DNA of 64,000 bases from Alopecurus myosuroides (taxonomy: Eukaryota; Streptophyta; Magnoliopsida; Poales; Poaceae): NCBI GenBank assembly GCA_028641055.1, contig CM054057.1:726240484-726304483 (forward strand), in the 5' to 3' direction. Below are positions 54,715 through 64,000 of the stretch, piece by piece. Numbering within the stretch: the stretch's first letter is position 1; each line of letters opens with the position of its first letter. The position numbers and the translations under genes were made by a program. Under the pieces are notes generated by a model. That model saw nothing but the letters and a program-made list of their open reading frames with translations. It searched no databases and was not told where the DNA came from.

Positions 54715-56749
54715 ACATCCTCATGAGCTAAAACAGGAGCACAAAACAGGAGTAATTTTGAAAGTTTTAAAGGTAACACACGAGCAATTTACTTTGGAGT
54801 GGCAGTTAATTACCACATGTAGGTAGGTATGGTGGACACAATGCGAAAACTTTGGTTTTAGGGAGTTGGATGCACGAGTAGAGCTCATACTCAGTACAGG
54901 TGGAGGCTAACAAAAGACTGGGAGCGACAAATCAAGAGAGCATAAGAGCCATAATCATGCATAGAGACATAAACACCATTAATCAAAGCATATGTGGTAC
55001 CACAAGTTCAAAAACTAAATGATCATAGAGGCTATGAGTGACTGTTTCATAGTCATAAACATGGTGTGAGCATGCGCGAAGTCAACCAAATAAAACATCC
55101 AAAGGAGAACACCACAAATTTATGCTTCAATATGACAAGAACAACTCATAATTCTTTCAATGGCACATTAAACACTCTCAACTATTTGAGGCTAATCATG
55201 CTACTCAATAACCACAAGGCATTAAAACTAAAATAACATCTAGCATGATATGAAAAAGTCTAGCCACAGTCTATACAAGCTTCTACTTGCACCGTTAAAA
55301 AATTCTACCTCAAGCAGCAGTTTCTTTTCCCAACAAGCACCATACAAAACATGCTTTAACAAAAACTATCTAAATGATACAGCAAGAAAACATGAGAGGA
55401 CTCACATAACACTACTAAAACTAACATCTCTAAATAAGATATGCAATGAAAATGATAGCTAAACAGGAATTTTGCAGCAACTAGAAGAAAAACTAAGAAT
55501 ACTAGCATAGCACGTATTCAAACGAAAAAGCGGAGCGTGTCTCTCTCCCAAAAAAAAGAATGCTAGGATCCAACTATATTATTTCAGCAAGTAAAACAAA
55601 AGAAAACAAAGGAAAACAAAAGAAAACAAAAGAAAAACAAACAGACGCTCCAAAAATTCTACTTGCACCGTTAAAAATTCTACCTCAAGAAGTAGTCCAT
55701 ACAAGCTTCTACTTGCTTCTACTTGCACCGTTAAAAAAAAATTCTACCCACAGTCCATACAAGCTTCTACTTGCACCGTTAAAAATTCTACCTCAAGAAG
55801 TAGTTTCTTTTCCCAAACAAGCACCATACTAGCAAAGAAGAGATGCAATGAAAGCAAAAGCTAAAGAAAAAATATTGCAGCAGCTAGAAGAAAAACTAAG
55901 AATACTAGCATAGCAAGTATTCAAATGAAAAAGCGGAGCGTGTCTCTCTCCCAAACCAAGAATGCTAGGATCCAACTATATTATTGCATCAAGGAAAACA
56001 AAAGAAAAACAAACACACGCTCTAAGTAAACTTCATATGATGTGACCGAATAAAAATATAGTTTCACGAGAAGTGACCTGATAGATAGTTGATGGGCATC
56101 CCCAAGCTTAGATGCTTGAGTCTTCTAAAAATATTCTTGGATGAACCACGGGGGCATCCCCAAGCTTTGAACTTGCACTCTTCTTGATCACAGATATCAC
56201 TTCTTCTCTTGACCCTTGAAAACTTTCTTCACACCACACTCAAACAGTAATTCGCATTAGAGGGTTAGTGCAAAAATTAAAAATCCATTCGTTATGTATG
56301 GTACAAGCTCTATTGATACTTTTAAACATTAGCTACAGCCACTGATGTTTCGTGAAGCAAAGAAATCCACTTGACATCGCAAAAGAGCAAATGCAAGAAA
56401 AATGGCAGAATCTATCAAAACCAGAACCGTCTGTAAAGACGAATGTTTTCGAGGCACTTACGTTGCTCAGATCAAAAAACATAAAGAACGAAAAGGTTAC
56501 GGAATTAGACAAGGAATACGAAAAAAAAATTCAGATCATTCTGATCTTCTAGGATTTTATACGATTTTTTACGGTGGACAGCAGAAATCTGTTTCCTGTG
56601 TAGAAATCCGAAAACCAACTCCAACTCTCGTCAGAACCTTACTTGGAACTACTAAAACATGAAAATAAAGATACAAAGGAGTTGATAAAGAAGTATAAAA
56701 CTCCTAGACTCAAAGAAAACAGATAAAAACAAAGCAAAAAATAAAACCA
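54715..56749 (-). other. H2 3' noncoding region
   Basis: No gene supported. It is alignable with B1 35600-37300 (inverted). It contains the tandem duplication 55255-56015 and polypurine-like tracts AAGCTTGGGGATGCCC at 56095-56110 and 56151-56167, spaced 57 bases apart as in B1. Confidence 0.65.
55255..56015 (-). repeat. Tandem duplication in H2 3' noncoding region
   Basis: Sequence from CAGTCTATACAAGCTTCTAC (55264) to the AAACAAAAGAAAAC run (about 55625) is repeated from 55749 to about 56005. Between them lies a partial third copy (55650-55745) with the ACTTGCACCGTTAAAAATTC core. Copies differ by substitutions and short deletions. B1 has only one copy. Confidence 0.7.
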
Positions 56750-56798
56750 TGGGTTATCTCCCAAGAAGTGTTTTTCTTTAATGCCTTTTAGCTAGGCC
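56750..56798 (-). other. Conserved two-hairpin box, copy in H2
   Basis: Element sense: GCC-TAGCTAAAA-GGC, linker ATTAAAGAAAAACACTTCTT, then GGG-AGATAA-CCC and ATG. It lies about 50 bases after the protease stop. Confidence 0.55.
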
Positions 56799-56844
56799 CA
56801 GAAAAGTGGAATCAAGTATTTTCAAGTCAAGAAGCATCCAAATT

Positions 56845-57240
56845 TCAACTTTTTCGAATAACGGAATCAAAAGGCAACTTCATTCTCTTTCTAGGAAAGT
56901 GTTCCATACCTTTCTTGAGTAGGAACTGAAATTTAATATTCCCTTCTTTCATATCAATAACACAACCAACCGTTCTAAGAAAATGTCTTCCCAAAACAAT
57001 TGGACAAGAGGCATTGCATTCAATATTCAAGACAACAAAATCAACGGGGACAAGAGTATTATTAACCATGATAAGAACATCATCAACTCTCCCCAAAGGT
57101 TTCTTTTTAACATTATCAATAAGACGAATATCCAAATAACAAGGCTCCAATGGTGGTAAATCAAGAATATCATAGAGTTTCTTGGGCATAAAAGAGATAC
57201 TAGCACCAAGATCACATAGAGAATTGAAATAAAATCATTC
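56845..57240 (-). pseudogene. H2 aspartic protease, frameshifted at active site
   Basis: The open frame 57189-56845 begins at MPKKLYDILDLPPLEP and continues through VPVDFVVLNIEC, CPIVLGRHFLRTVGCVID and PRKRMKLPFDS to a stop. Just upstream the same frame reads CDLGASIS, the active site. Farther up the protein (KMEVNDFISI) is in another frame, so an indel lies near 57225. The LGRHF motif has His for the usual Pro. Athila/Tat-type protease of the gag-protease polyprotein. Confidence 0.75.
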
Positions 57241-57768
57241 ACTTCCATTTTAATAATAGGATCCCAACCATCATCTAGCTTCCTAGGGATAGAGGCTTAA
57301 CATCTTAATTCATCCTCTCTAATTTTCATGAGAGCATTTGTAATATGTTTTGTGAAAGCCATATTCATAGCACTTGCATTATACCAACTAGCAACATTTT
57401 GTAAGAACTTAATAACTTCAGTTATGTTGCAATAATAAAATTCAAGATCATTTTTATCAAATATAATGGGACCATTGTCTCCCATGTTTCTAAAAAATTC
57501 AGCACTTTTATCAGTAACATTTTTAGCAGTTTCGGGCAGTTTTTGCATTTTTACTAGCATAAGTGGGAGTGTTTCCAACATAGATTACTTTACCATTGAT
57601 AGCAAAAGATTTTCTAGCATGAGAAGCTTCAGTTTTACTAGTGGTGGCACTGGTGCAAACATTAGCTATATTATTCTTTCTAGCTATATTATTCCATCTA
57701 GCATGCAATTCAGCTAACATTCTAACATTATCATCAATTCAAATTTGGATAGCATTTAAAGTTTTACT
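57241..57768 (-). pseudogene. H2 gag-protease linker, frameshifted
   Basis: Two overlapping frames carry one degraded protein. 57720-57523 holds MLAELHARWNNIA, then KSFAINGKVIYVGNTPTYAS; 57581-57297 holds KLPETAKNVTDKSAEFF, then NALMKIREDELRC and a stop. This part of Athila-type gag has no clear enzymatic domain. Confidence 0.6.
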
Positions 57769-58115
57769 TTATTTAACATCATGAGGCATAACCTTTAGTT
57801 TTAGAAAGTCAACATCAAGAACAAGACTATCAACTTTAGAAGCAATTACATCAATTTTACCAAATTTTTCCTCAACAGATTTATTAAAAGCAGTTTGTGT
57901 ACTAATAAAATTCTTAAGCATGTTCTCAAGATCAGAGGGTACCCTTTTGTTGTTGTTGTAGGAATTACCATAAGAATTACCGTAAGCATTGCTATTATTG
58001 GGAGGATATGGCCTATAACAGTTGCTACCAAAATTATTCCTATAAGAATTGGTGTTGAAATTATTATTTTTAATGAATTTCGCATCAACATGCTCTTCTT
58101 GAGCAACAAAAGAGG
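57769..58115 (-). pseudogene. H2 gag, C-terminal part
   Basis: It resumes directly beyond the solo LTR with ASFVAQEEHVDAKFIKNNN, an Asn/Tyr/Gly-rich stretch (RNNFGSNCYRPYPPNNSN) and a helical end (DSLVLDVDFLKLKVM) to a stop at 57769. No CCHC knuckle is seen; Asn-rich tails are usual in this gag type. The frame continues the one in 62713-63488. Confidence 0.75.
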
Positions 58116-58120
58116 CTAAA

Positions 58121-61100
58121 TGTAACATCCCTGATTTTTGGAAAGTCCAAAAATCACTAAAAAGTGAAACTTTTTTGTTTTCATGTTATGCAAGTCATCA
58201 AAAACCAATGAGATGCAAGAAATAAAAAGGAAACAATACATAACTCAATGAAAATTGAAATTAATAATCCATTATACCTCTATTCCATAAACCCTAAAAT
58301 CCTATTCAAAATAAATATTATTTATTCAAAGAAATTGTTTTCTCTTAGAAAACCTTATTTTATAACATGTTTTCAAATCAAATAACTTTGAATAATGTTT
58401 TATAGCCTTTGAAACTAGTGAATTTTTTACCTCTAACAGTTCCTATGCCTCAAAATTATTTTATGAGAATAACAACTATTTATAATGATATCCAAATGTC
58501 GTTCCAAGTTTTAAGCATAAAGTGGTATTCATAAAATGTTTTGATTTGAAAATAACATAAAATAGGACTAGAAAACAATATTAAAGCTTGAGGAGTTTTC
58601 TAAATTTTAGTTAAGCCACATTTATATTTATTTATTTATTTATTTTAAAAATGGAATTAAGTTACTATTAGTAAATCACTGAAATGTTAAGTTTATAAAA
58701 ATATGAAAGTGAGGTTAAATGACTTTCAAAAATAGTATTTGACATGTTTATTGTCTCTAAAATTTTATTTAATCAAAACCTCATTTTATTATTTTTCTAA
58801 TTTAAAAATATACATTAAGTACAATTAATAATTATTTATATTTTCAAAAATATAAAAAGTGAAATGTGTTGAAATGTTTATAAAATGTTATAAACAGAAT
58901 GATATTGTTTTTAGAAATTTTTAGAAATATAAATGGGGTCATTTGGATAATTAAATCAAGAGATATTAAAAACAGGAAATAAAAAGAAAAAGAAATATAT
59001 GCTGACGTCAGCATGACGTCAGGTCGTCATCAACCCCTGGAAACGGCAGAACCCCTAATTTCGGCCGTTTCTCTTCGGCTTAAATCCGGCGATTAAGACC
59101 CCAATTTGATGCCCTGTCTGCTCCTCCTTAAAGCCCCCCATCTCCTCTCCGTTTCCCCTCCTTTTTCCTCCAAAATCGAGTCTCTAGGCCAGATGGATTC
59201 CTTGCCGAAGAGCGGCCATAGCCACAGCCGTGTGTGCACAAATCCGGCCAGATGAGTCCCTCCCCCGTCCCAAGGCCTATCTCTTTAGCTCCCCCTCGTC
59301 TTCGCACATCGTTTGATTCCTTTGGGAATTTTTTTTCATGTTCTGCAAGTCCGTCGCACCGTTGATTCGTGAGCTCTCCGGAACCCGAGTACCTCCACCC
59401 ACACCGCGCCGTCGTTCCAGGAAGCAACGGAAGAAACCACCACCACCATCTGCATCGGCGTGTCGCGCTGAGCCTTCCCGTGCCCTCCCCGAGCCCGGAG
59501 ATCTATCGTAGCCCCGACACCATCTACGCCCGACGGTGCAGCGCCACCGCAGCTCCATTTCCGGCCACCAAGTCCGGCCAGAGGTAACCCTAGACGTTCC
59601 TAACCGTTAGATCTGTTCTGTACGGCCAGGATTAGATGACTTACCGAAGAGGTATAAGCCAGTAGGAGCGCGCCAAGTGGCGGTCCAGTCAACCGGCGCG
59701 TTAAGTCCTTACCTGTCGCTCGGCATAGCACGTAGCAGGCCCAAGCCCATTTGTTATCCGTTGCCCTGCGCGGTAGATAGCCAAATCTGAGCCCAGCTGT
59801 TCTCTGTTATTTTTCCGAATAGAAAATAAAATGGCAATTTTGCAGAAAAGCCCCTACATTTTAGATCTGTCATAACTTTTAATCCATAAGCCCAAATTTA
59901 GCAAACTTGGACTTTTGAGAATCAGCACAACATGTAGAAACTTTTGATACTCGCCAAATTTAAAATTTGTTCAAATTCAAATATGCTTGTTTGATGAATT
60001 TTGGCATAATTCAAATTCTACAAATCCAAAATTTACAAATAAAATATATTTGGAAACCTTAGGATGTTTACCTTAATACCTGTGTCCCAAAATAATTTTT
60101 GACCAAATTAAAATTGAATTTAGAATTAAGTTGTCTATTTGAGTATTTTTGGCATAGATTTAATTCTATAAATATAAAATGTTTTCTTAAGCAAAGTTTC
60201 TCCATTTGGTAACCTTGAACCAGAGACATCAGTACCTAAACCTTTTAGACACCCTTGTACCATGACCATGTGTTTTTTACCAAAAACCCAACATAATGAT
60301 TCATCCTTTTTACCATGTCTTAGAATTTTGTTTCCAATTCTTATTCCTTGTTGATGTGGCTATTTGGAGCCAAGACAATTCCTTATAATGTGTCAATCAC
60401 ATGTAGTACCAATTAGTGAACTTTAGTTTTCTATCTACTTCTCCACTCCCCTATTCTTGCTTCAAGAATTCATCAAGTTACCAAAAAGGAAATCAAGACT
60501 CAAGCACAAGGAGGTACTTCATTTTCAACTTGGTGGCAACATGAAGAGCTATGAGGAATATCATTGAAGAAGTTGAAGGAAGGACTTAGACTCCACAGCA
60601 ACTAGAAGCAAATCCATGAAGTACAAGAGTGAAGAAATCCAGAAGAAAACATCTCCCTCTCTCTTTCTATCTTTCTTTCTATTTGACTTAGTGATATTTG
60701 TTCCCATCCCATACCCAAACCAATTAGTGAAGTGAAAGCTATAAAGAATTTATCAATACCAAGAGAATAATCCATCCAAGGAACAAGACTACAATAGAAG
60801 CATGAAGATGATCTTCAAGATGACAAGCATGTGAAGACTTGGAGCAATCCACACAAGTTGAAGAATAACAAGTGTTTTTGTCCAACCCTTGACCCAAACG
60901 GAAAAGACCAATACTTATCTTGTTATATCCATTGATATGAAGTTAGATGAACCTAGACCTAGCCTAAACCAAAATGGAAGCACTAACTTAGATCACTCAA
61001 ATGGTTTGATGAAAACAATTGAGTGTTACACTTTGTATTGTGATACTTTAGTTAAAATAGTGAGATCGCCTTGGTGAACTCTTGGAACTTCTTAGATAAA

Positions 61101-62707
61101 TATGTTTTGAATAAAGTTTGATCACTAAACACTCAACCTAGTCCATCTCAAGTAAACCCCTGGAACTTCCTTAACAAGTTTTGAAGCAAGAGAGAATGAA
61201 TCTTCCAACTCAAAATCTTGACCTTGTCCTAGCCAACTTGGTTAAACCCCTTTTACCATGATTGTTGTTTTGTATGATTTCTTCACTTGTATGTTTGTTT
61301 GATGGCATGTTTGTTTATTTTGTTATTGTGTTTTCGATGAATAGATTATACGGAGAGCAACGATCTTTTGTGAAGATTGGGATTTCTTCACCAACTTAAA
61401 CAGGGCAAGTAACACACCATCAACTACCTATTATTTTTATTATGCATTACTAGTGTTTTGAGTAGTATGCATGGTAGGATTTTTTATCTAAGTATTATGC
61501 TATGCTAATATCCCAAGTAGTGTGTAGCCATCCTTTTATATCCTGCTAGTATAGAAGACATTGAACTTAGTAGAATTGTTATGCTCTTCAAATGTTTCTT
61601 TTGGATGTTAAGGATAAAACTACTAAGTTTAATGAAACACCTGGGTGGAAGTGGTAAGACTGGATTATGTTGAGTGTTGCCTCAGGGCCCTTGTCTAAGG
61701 GTTATTCCACTTGAGGTTGTCACTTGCGGATGGCCACCCAGGAACAAAGAGATTACCATGTCCCTCTAAGTTTAGTAGCTTCCCGTGCAGCCTTTAGTCA
61801 TATGGGCTATGTCTTGATCAACAAAGTTGAATGAACTCACCAACGTTTGACAAGCAGATGTAGGGGGTATAGGTTGGAACGGGTCAAGCCTGACGGTGGT
61901 GGAATTTCTTCTGAAAGATCTCGTCTCAATCTTCTCCTTTCCTTAATGCACTCAGGGTGTATAGGATGTTTGGGCTGATTTGAGTCTAAAGGTGAAAGTG
62001 CACAAACTCTGCAGAGTCAACAAACTAAGATCTTAGTCGTGTCCCCGGTCATGGACAATTTGAGCAGCTGGACAAGGAATGACGGAAGAATCGCATCATG
62101 CCAACTTCATAATAAAATTTTGATGGGTGAACAAGGGTAGGAGTTTACCCTGATTTCTATCAGAGGTACTCCTTAATTTAGTTAAGGTTCACTGGTTTCT
62201 ATCAGTGATATCTGTTATAGATGAAATTGTTTTATGATAAAAGATAGGTGAAAACTAGCTTTATGCAAACTTAGCCAAAACTCCACTCAGCCAAATAAGC
62301 ATGTAGTATTAGTCTTGCCATTTATATCCACCATAGTGTTACTTGCCAATACATTAAACTGTATTGACTCCCTTGTGGCTGCATATTCCATATTGCAGAT
62401 GTTTCTGAACACGAGTGAGGATTTCGTTTAGGATCTCGAGACTATCGCCAACATGTTTTGCCTGTGGCACATGAAGAAGATGGGCTCAATGTTGTATTAT
62501 GTCTTCCGCTGTATATCTTAGTTTTTTGTTAGTCTTCCAAGACTATGCAAGTTTTAATACTATTTTGTAAAGACTGGATCATGCGATGTAATAGAATTTG
62601 ATGCATTTGCATGATATTTCATTGTGTACTATGGTCCTAGCAATTGATCCAGGGACTAGCACAATAACACAGGTGTCCTTACATTATTTAAATGTGGGAA
62701 CGCTACA
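58121..62707 (+). repeat. Solo LTR, 4587 bp, inserted in H2 gag
   Basis: Begins TGTAACATCCC, ends GGAACGCTACA, with a perfect TSD CTAAA on both sides (58116-58120 and 62708-62712) and no interior or second LTR. It has a GC-rich promoter-like zone at 59000-59800 with a CCTTAAAGCC box at 59126-59135, as in D1, and a splice-donor-like CAGAG/GTAACC at 59580-59590. Near the right end it shares TTATGTCTTCCGCTGT with the chromovirus LTR. It is probably from a Tekay-type element, removed by LTR-LTR recombination. An ATTT simple repeat lies at 58622-58645. No gene is supported inside. Confidence 0.9.
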
Positions 62708-62712
62708 CTAAA

Positions 62713-63488
62713 GGAACATTATTTGGATCAATAGGAGCATGTCCATTCATAAGTATAGACATAATAGCATCAAGTCTTGCATTCAAAGAGGAGGTTTCTT
62801 CAACAGAATTTACCTTCTTACTAGTTGTAGCTCTCTCAGTGTGCCACTCGGAATAGTTTACCATCATATCATCAAGAAGTTTTGTTGGTGACCCCAAGGT
62901 TATGGACTTAAAGGTTCCTCCGGCAGCTGAATCCAAAAGGTTTCTTGAAGAAAAATTCAGACCTGCATAAAAAGTTTGGATGATCATCCAAGTAGTCAGT
63001 ACATGAGTGGGACAATTCTTTACTAAAGATTTTATTCTTTCCCAAGATTTAGCAACATGCTCATTATCAAGTTGCTTAAAATTCATAATGATACTTCTTA
63101 AAGATATAATCTTAGCAAAAGGATAATATTTTCCAATGAAAGCATCTTTGCACTTAGTCCAAGAATCAATACTATTTCTAGGCAAAGACAGCAACCATTC
63201 TTTAGCTCTTCCTCTCAAAGAGAAACGAAACAATTTCAGTTTAATAATATCCGCATCAATATATTTATATTTTTGCATCTCACATAATTCAAAAAAATTA
63301 TTAAGATGGGCAACAACATCATCAGTACTAACACCAGAAAATTTCTCTCTCATAAAAAGGTTTAACAGGGCAGGTTTTATCTCATAAAAATCAGCAGTAG
63401 GAGCAGGTGGAGCAATAGGTGTGCTAATGAAATCATTGTTGTTGGTTCTAGTAAAGTCACACAACTTAGTGTTCTTAGGAGTAGTCAT
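62713..63488 (-). pseudogene. H2 gag, N-terminal part
   Basis: The frame starts at ATG 63488 (MTTPKNTKLCDFTRTNNN), about 170 bases after the primer site, and is open for some 258 codons to the solo LTR. The frame is also open upstream of this ATG through the primer site into the LTR, which is not expected to be translated. The retrotransposon gag core is clear: VVAHLNNFFELCEMQKY, FRFSLRGRAKEWLLSLP, SWTKCKDAFIGKYYP, NEHVAKSWERIKSLVKNCP. It is cut after PIDPNNVPLV by the insertion. It is undamaged apart from the solo LTR. Confidence 0.88.
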
Positions 63489-63656
63489 TTTAACAAGACT
63501 AAAAACAGGAATAAAACTACAGCTAGAATAATAACTAATTTTTTTTGTTTTTTTTATAAAGAGAAGCAAACAAGACAAAATAAAATAAACTAAGCAAAAC
63601 AAAAACAAAGAAAAGAGATTGGAAGTAAGAGACTCCCCTTGCATAAATTCTCTTCC

Positions 63657-63674
63657 TCCCCGGCAACGACGCCA
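63657..63674 (-). other. H2 primer-binding site (tRNA-Asp)
   Basis: Minus strand TGGCGTCGTTGCCGGGGA, one mismatch from the standard site, 11 bases from the LTR edge at 63686. Confidence 0.82.
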
Positions 63675-63685
63675 GAAAACTTTGT

Positions 63686-63822
63686 TGATGACTAACATTG
63701 GTAGACCCCAAGTGCAAGGTGTGAAGAGTGCAGCAGCAAGTTTTCCCTCAGAAAAGAATCCAAGGTTGAATCGACTTGTAGGAGGACAAGAAATCTTGAT
63801 GCAGCTGAAGTGGCAGGGCTCA
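63686..63822 (-). repeat. H2 5' LTR, first 137 bases
   Basis: Begins TGATGACTAACATTGG and is alignable with the inverted ends of the B1 LTRs (GAAGAGTGTAGAAGCAAG-like, CAAGGTTGAATCGAC). It is cut at 63822 by another LTR. Confidence 0.75.
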
Positions 63823-64000
63823 TGATGACCCACAAGTATAGGGGATTGCAAGAGTCTTCGAGGGAAGTAAAACCCAAATTTATTGATTAGACACAAGGGG
63901 AGCCAAAGAATATTTGTGAGCCTTAACAAGTGAGTTGTCAGTTCACCTGCACCTGAAAGTACTTTTCTTCACAGTGGTTTATCAGTAGTAACAGTTTTAT
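63823..64000 (-). repeat. LTR of a further H1-like element, truncated by window end
   Basis: Begins TGATGACCCACAAGTATAGG and follows 42982-43160 (H1 LTR) base by base with moderate divergence. Preceded by GCTCA, the presumed left TSD copy. The rest is outside the window. Confidence 0.75.

Larger units (their letters stand above)
54715..63822 (-). mobile_element. H2: gag-protease Athila-type element, partial
   Basis: The outermost element, minus strand. Its 3' end lies left of the window because H1 inserted in its 3' noncoding region. The order in element sense is: part of the 5' LTR (63822-63686), primer site, gag (63488-62713 and 58115-57770), linker, protease, two-hairpin box, two polypurine-like tracts, and a duplicated 3' noncoding region. 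Interrupted by a solo LTR (58121-62707). No RT seen between the protease and the 3' region, so it is non-autonomous or deleted. Confidence 0.82.

Noticed and set aside
55470..56005. A CRISPR-like or satellite array
   Set aside because: Only two to three degenerate copies of a long unit in a retrotransposon 3' region; no regular spacers.

Overview
The window is plant repeat DNA, almost certainly from a large-genome grass of the wheat/barley/rye group (Triticeae). It is made almost entirely of Ty3/gypsy LTR retrotransposons nested in one another. They carry plant hallmarks: primer-binding sites for tRNA-Asp and tRNA-Met, LTRs of 1.4-4.6 kb, an FMDDFSVYG reverse transcriptase of the Athila lineage, and a chromodomain integrase of the Tekay/Del lineage. 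I found no host gene, rRNA gene, true tRNA gene or CRISPR array. Family names such as Sabrina or WHAM are only suggestive, because no repeat library could be searched.

Nesting, reconstructed from LTR ends and target-site duplications (TSDs). The oldest element, H2 (minus strand, gag-protease only), fills 54715-63822, and its other half lies left of the window. Into it went H1 (minus, 13180-54714), a solo LTR of 4.6 kb (58121-62707, TSD CTAAA) inside gag, and an element at 63823-64000 inside its LTR. H1 in turn carries five insertions: E0 in its 3' LTR (1-13179); a chromovirus, plus strand, 14695-29903 (TSD CACAT); a Tourist-like MITE, 31149-31544 (TSD TAA); B1, a non-autonomous element on the plus strand, 32897-39830 (TSD GGAAT); and D1, an element with giant LTRs and a tiny interior, 43891-54243 (TSD ATCTC). 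E0 carries E1 in its 5' LTR (2322-12583, minus), an Athila-type element with gag, protease, RT, RNase H, integrase and an accessory ORF.

Coding potential. E1 and the chromovirus are the only elements that ever encoded a full replication set, and both are broken. E1 has frameshifts, stops and an altered protease site. The chromovirus has three stops, one frameshift and a Lys at the integrase catalytic Glu position. H1, H2, B1 and E0 lack reverse transcriptase but share the tRNA-Asp primer site with E1, so they presumably moved in trans. D1 keeps only scars of a chromovirus protease. Its two LTRs differ almost solely by one-base indels.

Most interesting signals: (i) a GC-rich inverted-repeat box found in the LTRs of several families and again inside E1 and H1, upstream of their accessory ORFs; in E1 it is followed by a TATA box and an ATG, which suggests an internal promoter; (ii) tRNA-like modules with A/B boxes inside the D1 LTR; (iii) a conserved two-hairpin element downstream of gag/protease in three different elements; (iv) an intact GC-rich coiled-coil ORF upstream of gag in the chromovirus.
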